This document shows positions 29,045 through 37,347 of a stretch of 64,000 bases of DNA, one piece after another (positions within the stretch are counted from its first letter, which is position 1; each line of letters starts with the position of its first letter). This stretch comes from Leptospira sp. 96542. GTDB taxonomy: Bacteria; Spirochaetota; Leptospiria; Leptospirales; Leptospiraceae. The DNA is taken from the NCBI GenBank assembly GCA_029310945.1, contig JARJFC010000019.1:15855-79854 (forward strand), given 5' to 3'. The notes under the pieces were generated by a model that was given only the letters and a program-made list of their open reading frames with translations, was not told the origin of the DNA and did no database searches. Position numbers and translations under genes: made by a program.

Positions 29045-29547
29045 TGGAAACGATTACATTGGGCGGTGGGTGTTTTTGGTGTACGGAAGCTGTGTATTTG
29101 CGGTTGCCGGGAGTGAAATCTGTGGTTTCGGGTTATGCAGGTGGTTCGTCAAAAAATCCTACTTACAAAGAAATTTGTACAGGAACCACGGGGCATGCAG
29201 AAGTAATCCGAGTTGAATTTGACCCAGAAGTGATTGGTCTTTCGAAAATATTAGAGGTGTTTTGGTTGTCTCATGACCCGACCACACTCAACAGGCAAGG
29301 GAACGATATAGGAACCCAATATCGTTCTGTGGTCTTTTATGAAAATGAAACCCAAAAAGAAATTGTTTTAGAATCCAAACGCCAACATGCGTTTTTATAC
29401 CCTGATCCCATAGTGACGGAAGTATCTCCCATTCCTCAATTTTATCCAGCAGAGGACTATCACCAAAATTTTTTCGAACTCAATCCGAACAATCCGTACT
29501 GTAATTATGTGATTCCATCAAAATTGAAAAAACTTGGGCTTCTATAG
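29041..29547 (+). CDS. msrA: peptide-methionine (S)-S-oxide reductase
   Basis: MsrA repairs methionine-S-sulfoxide in proteins. The catalytic motif GGGCFWCTE carries the nucleophile Cys11 with a further Cys three residues on. The substrate region GYAGG...PTYKEICTGTTGHAEV and the QYRSVVFY segment are intact, and a C-terminal Cys in YCNYV may act as the recycling residue. From the ATG at 29041, overlapping the mtnA stop, it has 168 residues, as expected. The adjacent ATG at 29044 would shorten it by one residue. An upstream extension inside mtnA is not credible. Confidence 0.93.
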   Translation: MMETITLGGGCFWCTEAVYLRLPGVKSVVSGYAGGSSKNPTYKEICTGTTGHAEVIRVEFDPEVIGLSKILEVFWLSHDPTTLNRQGNDIGTQYRSVVFYENETQKEIVLESKRQHAFLYPDPIVTEVSPIPQFYPAEDYHQNFFELNPNNPYCNYVIPSKLKKLGLL

Positions 29548-29608
29548 ATTGTCCCGAAAACTGATTCATTAAACCTCTTTCCTTTGGGTGTACTGTTCAG
29601 CGTTCGGT

Positions 29609-31090
29609 TCATTTCCCTTTGAATGCAGTGAGTAAGGCTTTGTCTTGGTTTGGGAAAAAATTCATCACAAAGGAGGATTGTGCTTTTGTGATTTTCTCAA
29701 TTTGCCTACGGTATTTGATTACGGCTCCAGGGTGAGCCGTGTTTCGAACCACGACCTTCACATTATCAGAGTTATAACGTGAACCTTTGAGTTCTTCTAT
29801 TTTTAAACGAAGTAGTTCAAGTGTTTTGGATTTTTTTTGGTAAGCATCAAAAATTTCTTTGAATTTTTCTTTGCGAGTTTCATCCAATTTTCCTCGGCTC
29901 CTTTGGACCACTTCTTTGATCTTTTGGATTTCAGGCACAAGGGCTTCGAGCTCTTTTTCAAGCTCTCCTAATCGACTACTTCCTTCCGTAAATAACCTGT
30001 CATTTTTATAATGGAATCCAACCTCAACCACAGTGTCCATTTGCGCGCTGGAACCGAGGGAAGAAACGGTGATACCTTGGTAAGAAAGGATCTCTGAACC
30101 GATGATGGAAGAAGAATCACCAGTGAGGATGATATTTCCCAAACAATTGATTTTACTTCCCAAAATAAAATTTTCAACCAAACAATCGCCATCAATTTCG
30201 AGGTGAGCATTTTCAATGAACTTGGCACGTAAGTCACCTTTCACTCGGATGACTCCTTTGGCTTTGGCTTTGACACCACCTTTCACTTCTAAATCTTCAC
30301 CAACCGTTACGTCGGATGATTCGATGTTTCCATCCAAATAGAGTGAACCATGACAAAGAACAACAGCCCCTTCTTCGATGGTGCCTTTGACTCGAATGGT
30401 ACCGTCAAAATTGATATTACCTGTGCCCAGACCAATGTTGGATTCGATATTTAATTCAGAGGAAACTGTGAGAGAATTGTCTGTGGAGAATACGGCACCA
30501 CTGAGAGCCGCATAATACTCCTTTAATTGTCTACCAGGTTTTTCTGCATCTTCGATTGTTTTAGGTAAAATATTCTTCCCAAGTGTTAGGCGAGGTCTGT
30601 CAATTGGGTTGGGATAAATTGGATTTCCATAAACATCGATTCCTTGTTCCCCAGCGATACCTTCGAAGAGAGTTGCTAATTTTTCACCTTCTTTCACATG
30701 GACATATTTGTTGATGTTACGAAAATCTGCAGACCCATCGTCTTTTAACACAACCCGTTGTGCTCTTGGAAAATAAAATTTGATCCACCCGTTTTCACCT
30801 TGTTTGGCGGGGGTACCTTGTGCCACAATCATGGTAAAATCTTCTTTTACTTGGTTGTTATCTTTTAAAATTTTGATAATGGAATTGGCCGCTTCATCCA
30901 CATTTTTCATTAAAATCCGGTCACGGTGGATGGTTGCTTTGTCAATGGCTTCATAAATTAATATATTACTCATCCCTCCACCCATAAGCCACATGGGTTT
31001 TGCTACCAATGTAGCGGTGAGCTTGTCATCAGAAACCTGTATTTTGAGTCCCCGATCCGGGTTGAATTCTGGGGGAATTTTTTGGTCCAT
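29609..31090 (-). CDS. FapA (DUF342) family protein
   Basis: The 493-residue protein has a FapA-like N-terminal region (about 1-165) and a right-handed beta-helix core rich in hydrophobic-Gly repeats (about 195-350; for example IRVKGTIEEGAVVLCHGSLY). A long coiled coil follows (about 365-425), then a basic C terminus. FapA-family proteins are widespread and poorly understood; some influence cell shape or polymer surfaces. There is no signal peptide. It is 44 bases downstream of the hydrolase gene, so it may be the last gene of that minus-strand run. The function is unknown. Confidence 0.75.
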   Translation of the reverse strand: MDQKIPPEFNPDRGLKIQVSDDKLTATLVAKPMWLMGGGMSNILIYEAIDKATIHRDRILMKNVDEAANSIIKILKDNNQVKEDFTMIVAQGTPAKQGENGWIKFYFPRAQRVVLKDDGSADFRNINKYVHVKEGEKLATLFEGIAGEQGIDVYGNPIYPNPIDRPRLTLGKNILPKTIEDAEKPGRQLKEYYAALSGAVFSTDNSLTVSSELNIESNIGLGTGNINFDGTIRVKGTIEEGAVVLCHGSLYLDGNIESSDVTVGEDLEVKGGVKAKAKGVIRVKGDLRAKFIENAHLEIDGDCLVENFILGSKINCLGNIILTGDSSSIIGSEILSYQGITVSSLGSSAQMDTVVEVGFHYKNDRLFTEGSSRLGELEKELEALVPEIQKIKEVVQRSRGKLDETRKEKFKEIFDAYQKKSKTLELLRLKIEELKGSRYNSDNVKVVVRNTAHPGAVIKYRRQIEKITKAQSSFVMNFFPNQDKALLTAFKGK

Positions 31091-31134
31091 TCTACTACAA
31101 TTGTCGGCAAATTTCTAAGGGAAATCTAGCATTT

Positions 31135-32160
31135 CTACGCATTTAGCCAATCAATAAAACAACCGAAGGTTTCTAAAAGTGCAGGAACCCCGAAAATTTG
31201 TGAATGGAGGGGCAGGCTATCCCCATGTGTGAGGGCAGTGGAAGTCCGGAAAGTATAAGTTATGTCTAACATTTCGAAGATTTGCGCCAATTTCCCAGAT
31301 TCCAATGGAGAAATGACGGGGTCATCGGCTCCGTGGAGGAGGGAAACAGGTGATTTTAAGGATTTGATTTGGTAAAATGGGGAAAGTTGGGTGGGCAGAT
31401 CACCCACAACGCCAAGGATGTCGTCGCCCAGTTTTTTTCGGAATGATTCGGAGGATTCGAATTCTTTGAAAAAATTTTGAGCATTTTTAGATGTTTTGGC
31501 CAAAAGTTTGGGAGCGAGAGGCTCTGGTCTGCGCAAGCCATTGTCCAGAGCCGCTTCGTAAAACACGTGTTCTAATTCGTTATTTAGATCTGGACTCAAT
31601 CTACGAAACATATTGTACAAAACCACCAAAACACCGTAGGTATCTTTATCATAATTTTGAAATACAAATTTGACCGTATCATTAAAATCACAATAAGAAC
31701 CAATGAGCATCATGGATTTGAGATTTGAACGGGCCGTATTTCTGGATGCAGCGATGAGACCCATACCACCAGAGAAACTAGCAGATAAATAACCAAATTG
31801 CTCGCCATTGTACAGGTGTTTGACTGTCGGAATTTCGAAAATTAGATTTTGGATATGAGAAATTGTTTTTGGATCGATAAGTAAACCTTTGACTTCATTT
31901 AATTCAGGTAAAATGACACTAAAATTACAATGAGCAAAATTAATGGATAGATCTATGATACGAGGATCGTCGATACCCATCACACTCATTCCGTGTTGGA
32001 TGTAAATCCCAGGGAGTGAATTTGGATTTTTTCCTAACGGAAAAAAATGGAAGGCTCTTGTTCCGGAAGGTAGGTAGATTTCCCTTTGTTCCACCTTTTT
32101 ATTTTTGATGAAACCGGAGTAGGCTAAAATGAGTGGTAAAGCCGAAAGTTGTGCTTTCAT
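31135..32160 (-). CDS. alpha/beta-hydrolase-like protein
   Basis: The 341-residue protein has an alpha/beta hydrolase layout. The putative nucleophile is Ser128 in LSASFSGG, a variant elbow in which Ser replaces the first and third Gly of G-x-S-x-G. A late acidic motif HGADDPVI and His in LTHGDSLP complete a likely triad. The first 18 residues are hydrophobic and could be a signal anchor. Substrate is unknown. It starts 9 bases after the CheX-like gene, suggesting one operon. The altered elbow leaves activity open. Confidence 0.65.
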   Translation of the reverse strand: MKAQLSALPLILAYSGFIKNKKVEQREIYLPSGTRAFHFFPLGKNPNSLPGIYIQHGMSVMGIDDPRIIDLSINFAHCNFSVILPELNEVKGLLIDPKTISHIQNLIFEIPTVKHLYNGEQFGYLSASFSGGMGLIAASRNTARSNLKSMMLIGSYCDFNDTVKFVFQNYDKDTYGVLVVLYNMFRRLSPDLNNELEHVFYEAALDNGLRRPEPLAPKLLAKTSKNAQNFFKEFESSESFRKKLGDDILGVVGDLPTQLSPFYQIKSLKSPVSLLHGADDPVISPLESGKLAQIFEMLDITYTFRTSTALTHGDSLPLHSQIFGVPALLETFGCFIDWLNA

Positions 32161-32169
32161 ACAGAATGG

Positions 32170-32682
32170 TTATTTTGGGATTGGGAATTTTTCCAACAAC
32201 AAAATAAGATATAACCTGCCCATATAATCTTCACCACGTCTGTCTTTTAAATTAAAAATCAAAATGTACTGACGGAAATGTTCGAGTGATATAGGAACCA
32301 ATTTATGGTTTAAGTTTTCGGGAGGGAGAATGTCTATATCGTATCTTCCCAAACGCATTTCACTAATGAGTTTGCCTGCAATTTGGTTTGCAAATTCCAT
32401 CATGATAGAAGCAGAGTGGGCGCGAGAAGTGGGGTCAATCTGGAAGGCACTTGCAATTTTTGGTAACAGTTTTAGTTTTGTGTATCCATCCAAAGCTAGG
32501 TAGAGTTTACCGTTGATATCTCCAAAAAAACCAACGTTGGTGCAATTTTCAAAACACAAACCTTCGTTTTTCGAAGGCCCGTAAGCCTCTCTTTCTGGAA
32601 AAACCATCAGAGTTTTTTGGAAGTACTCTGGGAGAACTTGAGAAAGTGTTAAAATGAATTTTTCATCCAGCAGTGGATCCAT
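32170..32682 (-). CDS. CheX-like chemotaxis phosphatase domain protein
   Basis: The 170-residue protein fits the CheX/CheC superfamily. The diagnostic E-x2-N motif occurs once (MEFANQIAGKLISEM, about 95-109), with the GDINGKLYLALDG strand before it. CheX removes phosphate from CheY-P. The order of strands and helix is right, but the true partner is unknown because no cheY is nearby. The ATG directly follows the TAA of the upstream gene, so translation is coupled. The neighbouring GAF/GGDEF-like protein suggests a signalling operon. Confidence 0.72.
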   Translation of the reverse strand: MDPLLDEKFILTLSQVLPEYFQKTLMVFPEREAYGPSKNEGLCFENCTNVGFFGDINGKLYLALDGYTKLKLLPKIASAFQIDPTSRAHSASIMMEFANQIAGKLISEMRLGRYDIDILPPENLNHKLVPISLEHFRQYILIFNLKDRRGEDYMGRLYLILLLEKFPIPK

Positions 32683-33792
32683 TTAAGCCGCGTTATACTG
32701 AATATTTTCTTCTAAAGATTGATACGCTGATTTAATCCAAATATCAAACTTTGTATTTTGATTGGCCTTGTTTGCAAATCCAATGGCAATTTCAGATGGG
32801 AATCCCATCGCATCTAACTCTTCAACAAATTGTTGTAAAAAATTTGAAAACTCATCGGCAAATTGATTGGGGATGAGTGCGGCAAAAAGATCAGATTCCA
32901 ATTGGAATAAACCTAAACCTAAATAACCCAATTTTTTTCCATAATGATCCAAACAAATTGATATTTCTTTTAAATACTCAGTATTTATGAATTTTATGAG
33001 TAATAGGTTTTCTTTTTCTTTTGAATCAAACTTTGTTTTGGTGATATTATAGAAAAAAGATTGGTTTAGGAGCCCTGTTTCAAAAACCTTAGTGACTTTG
33101 CTGTATTCTTTTTGGGTAAATAAACTTTCGGCAAGGACTGTAGCTTTTTCCCAATAGTTTTGAATGTCGGAATCTTTCCAAGATTCTTTGGTATATAAAC
33201 AAAAACAACCAAACAAATGTTGGTTGATAGAAATAGGAATATAAAGTTTGTTCTTCGATACCAATGGCAAACATTCTTTGATTCTATCCTCTTCCCAAAT
33301 TTCCCATTCAATAGGGTTTGGTTCGGATTCGATGAGTACAGATCCCTTTTGCCAAAGGCTTTCTGTAAAATGAATACCATCAAAATAGGCGTATAAAACA
33401 GAGGAAATTTTTGTATTTTGTAAATCCAAAACAAGTGGTTTGATCGATTCTAAAAATTGGATTCGATCTTCTTTGGAACGAATTGACTTTGCTAACATGA
33501 TTGGACTTTCTTCTGCGAAAATATTTTCTTTTGGAACCACTCGGTTTTCTGCATTGTCTTTGAGAGGAATTTCATCCAAAACAAAAAGGACTGAATCTGA
33601 CTTGTTTTGATTTTGGATTTGAGTTTCGATACTTTCTTTGGTTTGGAAATCCAAACTGTATAGAAATAAACCCAAAAGTAGGGTGGAAATAGAAAGCAAA
33701 GTGAAACTGACCCAAGAAAAATAGAAGAAGAATTGGAGAGTGACTCCAATTGCAAAAAAAAGTATAGGAATTACATATCGTTTCATGGGCAT
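32683..33792 (-). CDS. membrane protein with GAF-like and degenerate GGDEF-like regions
   Basis: Two hydrophobic helices occupy about residues 5-45. A variable linker follows, then a GAF-like region (about 120-225) and a C-terminal region (about 245-365) that resembles a GGDEF fold without the GGDEF signature. The closing helix WIKSAYQSLEENIQ is typical of that fold. If so, it is an inactive nucleotide-binding or dimerisation domain. I chose the ATG at 33792; 33786 is also possible, and a TTG at 33819 would add nine residues. It is the first gene of the CheX-like/hydrolase run. The domain calls rest on weak pattern similarity. Confidence 0.5.
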   Translation of the reverse strand: MPMKRYVIPILFFAIGVTLQFFFYFSWVSFTLLSISTLLLGLFLYSLDFQTKESIETQIQNQNKSDSVLFVLDEIPLKDNAENRVVPKENIFAEESPIMLAKSIRSKEDRIQFLESIKPLVLDLQNTKISSVLYAYFDGIHFTESLWQKGSVLIESEPNPIEWEIWEEDRIKECLPLVSKNKLYIPISINQHLFGCFCLYTKESWKDSDIQNYWEKATVLAESLFTQKEYSKVTKVFETGLLNQSFFYNITKTKFDSKEKENLLLIKFINTEYLKEISICLDHYGKKLGYLGLGLFQLESDLFAALIPNQFADEFSNFLQQFVEELDAMGFPSEIAIGFANKANQNTKFDIWIKSAYQSLEENIQYNAA

Positions 33793-33862
33793 TTGACCGT
33801 TACTATATATAACGGGCAAAATTCGGATTCTCTAAAATGATTTTCCCCCCAAGCCAGGCCAA

Positions 33863-34603
33863 ATGAAACTCTATACCGAACTTGCTGAATATTATTTTAC
33901 CATTGAAGAGGCGAGTCGGAAATTTTCAGAAGAAATTCTTTTTTTACGGGATAATTTTAAACGACATAAGATCCAAACCGTTTTGGACGTGGGTTGCGGC
34001 ACTGGTGAACATGTAAAAGAACTCCAAGGTATGGGATTTAAGGTTTTGGGTGTGGATGCATCCAAACGTATGCTTGAAATAGCCAAAACAAGATTTCCTC
34101 ATTGTTATTATGAATATGGTAGGATGGAGTCCTATCTTTTGAAAGAACCGGTGGATGCAGTTGTATGTTTGTACGGAACTTTCAATTATCTTTTGAATGA
34201 TGACGATGTTGGTAATTTTTTAAGGAACTGTCATAAAAATTTAAAACAGGCAGGGCTTCTCGTTTTGGAAATTTGGAACGCAGACCCAATACATAAAATC
34301 AAAAGAAAACCCATAACGACTGTTAGTAATGTAAAACAGGGATCTGTTTCGATTCGTAGGAATCGCGGATTTCGCTTAACAAGAGCAGATGATATTGCGA
34401 TCGTGGAAGTGAATTACGTTTACAATCTGGATAAAAAAGATTTAAAAGATAAACATACAATGCGAGTTTTTCATTTTCCCCAAATCCGCAGTTTTTTGGA
34501 TGATTATAAATTTGATCTTATGCATTTATATGGAAATTATGATGGTGAGAAGTACCTAAAAACAGGTGCCAGGATGCTCATCGTCGCAAAAAAGAGGTCT
34601 TGA
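33863..34603 (+). CDS. class I SAM-dependent methyltransferase
   Basis: The SAM-binding motif VLDVGCGTGEHV (about 41-52) and the following acidic residue VLGVDASKRML are clear, as are motif II (VDAVVCLYGTFNYL) and the post-motif segment QAGLLVLEIWN. The product has 246 residues with no membrane segment. The substrate is unknown. It diverges from the GAF-like gene and ends 43 bases before lpd, which it may be transcribed with. Confidence 0.85.
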   Translation: MKLYTELAEYYFTIEEASRKFSEEILFLRDNFKRHKIQTVLDVGCGTGEHVKELQGMGFKVLGVDASKRMLEIAKTRFPHCYYEYGRMESYLLKEPVDAVVCLYGTFNYLLNDDDVGNFLRNCHKNLKQAGLLVLEIWNADPIHKIKRKPITTVSNVKQGSVSIRRNRGFRLTRADDIAIVEVNYVYNLDKKDLKDKHTMRVFHFPQIRSFLDDYKFDLMHLYGNYDGEKYLKTGARMLIVAKKRS

Positions 34604-34646
34604 CTTTCTAGGTTTCGTACGGTATCCCAATTCATTGGGAGTACAT

Positions 34647-36074
34647 ATGACAAATCCAAATCACTTTCAAGTTATCGTCATCGGAGGAGGGCCTGGTGGT
34701 TATGTTGCCGCAATCCGTGCCGCCCAATTGGGTTTACAAACTTGTGTAATCGAAAAAGAAAGATTAGGTGGCGTTTGTTTGAATTGGGGTTGTATTCCTA
34801 CAAAAGCCCTACTGGAAAGTGCTCATGTTTTGGAACATTTAAAAAAAGCGGCATCGTTTGGGCTTTCTTGCGAAAATGTGCGAGCCGATTTTGAAGCAGT
34901 TATCAAACGTTCTCGATCCGTGGCTGACCAAATGGCAAAGGGTGTAGAATTTTTGATGAAAAAAAATAAAGTTACCGTTGTCAGTGGAACTGCTAGTTTT
35001 TTAGACTCAAAAACAATCAATGTTAAATCTGAATCGGGAAGTAGCGAAAGTTATACGGCAGATCACTTTGTATTGGCATTAGGTGCCAAAAATAAAACAT
35101 TACCTTTTTTATCATTCGACCAAAATTTGGTTTTGTCTGCTAGAGAGGCGATGTCGGAAAAAAAACTCATACCCAATTTGGCCATCATTGGGGCAGGTGC
35201 CATCGGAGTGGAGTTTGCAGATTTTTATGTAAGTATGGGTTCCAAAGTCACAATCATCGAATTCCAAGATCATCTTTTGCCAAACGAAGACCACGAAATT
35301 TCCGGGGTGCTCGAGAGGAGTTTTAAAAAACGAGGTATCGAGTTTTACTTGAGTTATGCGGTGGAATCTGCCAATCTTTCTAAAAATTCCGTTGAGCTCG
35401 TAATTGCTGACCGAAGGACTGCAAAAAAAGAAAAATTAACATTTGATAAAGTCATCGTTGGGGTCGGAATATCACCAAATACAGAAAATGTGGGATTGGA
35501 AGAGGTTGGTATCAAATTAAAAAATGGATTCATCGAAGTGGGTAGTGGTTACCGTACAACGATCGATCATATTTATGCAATCGGTGACTGTATCCCCACC
35601 CCTTCCCTTGCTCATGTTGCAAGTGCAGAAGGCATTCGGGCAGCGGAAGATATATCCATCCGGCTGGGTAACCCACATAACATAACAGCTTCGAGGCTCA
35701 ATTATGATTTTATACCTGCTTGTACCTATTGCCACCCTGAAGTGGCGAGTGTGGGTTTGACAGAAGAAAAAGCCAAATCTTTGGGTTATGAAATCAAAAC
35801 AGGTAAATTTCCTTTTACAGCCAGTGGGCGTGCCCAGGCACAGGGGGATACAACGGGTATGGTAAAACTCGTAACGGACGTTAAACACGGAGAAATACTC
35901 GGTGCGCATATCATCGGGAGTGGTGCCACTGAACTCATTGCCGAATTGACATTAGGTGCCAATATGGAGATAACTGTTCGCGAATTGTCTGGGATCATTC
36001 ACCCACACCCAACGATTTCCGAATCGGTGATGGAAGCAGCGGCCGCAGTACTTGGAGAAGCGATCAATATTTAA
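34647..36074 (+). CDS. lpd: dihydrolipoyl dehydrogenase
   Basis: This is the E3 flavoprotein of 2-oxoacid dehydrogenase and glycine cleavage complexes. From the ATG at 34647, with GGGAG eight bases upstream, it has 475 residues. The FAD-binding GGGPGG (13-18), the redox-active pair Cys44/Cys49 in GGVCLNWGC, the NAD site IGAGAIGVEFA and the dimer-interface catalytic segment HPHPTISE are all present. The frame is open further upstream, but that part overlaps the methyltransferase and has no family similarity. Which E2 partner it serves cannot be told here. Confidence 0.95.
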   Translation: MTNPNHFQVIVIGGGPGGYVAAIRAAQLGLQTCVIEKERLGGVCLNWGCIPTKALLESAHVLEHLKKAASFGLSCENVRADFEAVIKRSRSVADQMAKGVEFLMKKNKVTVVSGTASFLDSKTINVKSESGSSESYTADHFVLALGAKNKTLPFLSFDQNLVLSAREAMSEKKLIPNLAIIGAGAIGVEFADFYVSMGSKVTIIEFQDHLLPNEDHEISGVLERSFKKRGIEFYLSYAVESANLSKNSVELVIADRRTAKKEKLTFDKVIVGVGISPNTENVGLEEVGIKLKNGFIEVGSGYRTTIDHIYAIGDCIPTPSLAHVASAEGIRAAEDISIRLGNPHNITASRLNYDFIPACTYCHPEVASVGLTEEKAKSLGYEIKTGKFPFTASGRAQAQGDTTGMVKLVTDVKHGEILGAHIIGSGATELIAELTLGANMEITVRELSGIIHPHPTISESVMEAAAAVLGEAINI

Positions 36075-36076
36075 AT

Positions 36077-36910
36077 TTAACCAATTTTTTCGACTAACCA
36101 TTCGTAAGTCTCATTTGGATTTTCAAAAGGGAAAAAATGTGTATAATTTTGGCGGATCGTAACACTTGAATTAGGGTTCTTTTTTGTGATGAGTTTTGCC
36201 AACTTGGGTGAACAAACTTCCCATGGATCTGGAATCAGAACATGGGTTTCTGTTTTGATTTTATAGTAGTCTAAAAAAACATTATAATGTGCGAATGAAA
36301 AAATCCTGGTTTCTACACGAGGGTCGCACCGTAAGGATACCTCTTTCGTTCCTTCTGTTTTTACAAAACATGAATCCAGATAATCTTCGAAGACATTTGG
36401 ATCAAAATTGGCAAAGGCAGGAAATTTTCGATATGCTCGCCTAACAAGATCTATGGACGGGAAATCCTTTCGCCTTTTGGCAGCCCCCCGCGCTAAAGGG
36501 TTTCCTAAAAATTTGGCAAGTGTCAATAATTTCCAACCGAGAACAACGGGGTCGAGTACGAGGAGTTTTCGAAAGTATTTTGGTTTTTTAGCAGAAGCGA
36601 GTAGAATACTTGCCCCTCCGAGAGAGTGGCCAATGGCCGTTACATCTTCTAGGTTTTCTTTTTCGATCACTGCGATTACTTGGTCTCTGAAAAACCTCCA
36701 ATTTTCAAATTGAATGGAAAATTCACTTTTTCCATGCCCGATGAAATCGATGGCTATGATTCGGTATTTGGATTGGAAACGTTGGAAATAGGTTTTGTAA
36801 CAACCTGCACTATAACCGTTTGCATGGCAAAAAAGAAGTACTGGAAGATCGGATTCAGAATCATAATAACATAAGGAAAGGTTGCGGAAGTTGAGAGTTT
36901 TCTCTATCAT
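36077..36910 (-). CDS. alpha/beta hydrolase
   Basis: The 277-residue enzyme has the oxyanion motif HANGYS (29-34), the DFIGHGKS turn (55-62), and the nucleophile Ser96 in GHSLGG. A late His in NYTHFFPFE is the likely triad base. A lid insertion lies between about 120 and 200. Related proteins include esterases and lactonases, and the substrate is unknown. Only two bases separate its stop from the lpd stop, and it diverges from a small membrane protein gene. Confidence 0.85.
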   Translation of the reverse strand: MIEKTLNFRNLSLCYYDSESDLPVLLFCHANGYSAGCYKTYFQRFQSKYRIIAIDFIGHGKSEFSIQFENWRFFRDQVIAVIEKENLEDVTAIGHSLGGASILLASAKKPKYFRKLLVLDPVVLGWKLLTLAKFLGNPLARGAAKRRKDFPSIDLVRRAYRKFPAFANFDPNVFEDYLDSCFVKTEGTKEVSLRCDPRVETRIFSFAHYNVFLDYYKIKTETHVLIPDPWEVCSPKLAKLITKKNPNSSVTIRQNYTHFFPFENPNETYEWLVEKIG

Positions 36911-36957
36911 TTTCTATTTGACCTGCTTGGAAATAGAACAAATTTTGTATCTATCAT

Positions 36958-37347
36958 ATGCAATTCCAAATTCTCATCATCTTCTGCATAGCGGTATTCT
37001 TCAATGCCTTGGCCAATATTTTGATTAAAACTTCGGCATTACAAGAACAAGGAAGTTTGCCGAAAGAAGGTTTGATTGCTTTGGTTTTAGGTTTACTCAA
37101 TCCATATTTTATAGCTGGTTTGGCTAGTTTCGGATTGGCTCTGCTCGGATATAAGCACGTGTTAGGTAAGGGTTTGAAGCTTTCTTTGGCTTACCCTGTA
37201 TTTACCTCCAGTGGTTTTATTATCGTACTCATTGCTTCAGCTATATTTTTTAAAGAACGTTTGAATTTTACCCAATGGTTGGGTATAGGTTTTATTTTGG
37301 TTGGTGTTTGGCTAACCGCATTGCAAATGTTTGATGTCAAATCGTAA
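36958..37347 (+). CDS. EamA/SMR-like four-helix membrane protein
   Basis: The 129-residue protein has four hydrophobic helices and the pattern of the drug/metabolite transporter superfamily, with LIKTSA in helix 1 and the closing helix ERLNFTQWLGIGFILVGVWL. It resembles small multidrug resistance proteins or half-size EamA proteins, which work as dimers. The exact substrate is unknown. Its end overlaps the start of the sulfatase-like gene by 14 bases, so the two are probably co-expressed. Confidence 0.78.
   Translation: MQFQILIIFCIAVFFNALANILIKTSALQEQGSLPKEGLIALVLGLLNPYFIAGLASFGLALLGYKHVLGKGLKLSLAYPVFTSSGFIIVLIASAIFFKERLNFTQWLGIGFILVGVWLTALQMFDVKS

Noticed and set aside
37331..37333. TTG start for the sulfatase-like gene
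   Set aside because: The ATG three bases later is the more usual start and changes only one residue.
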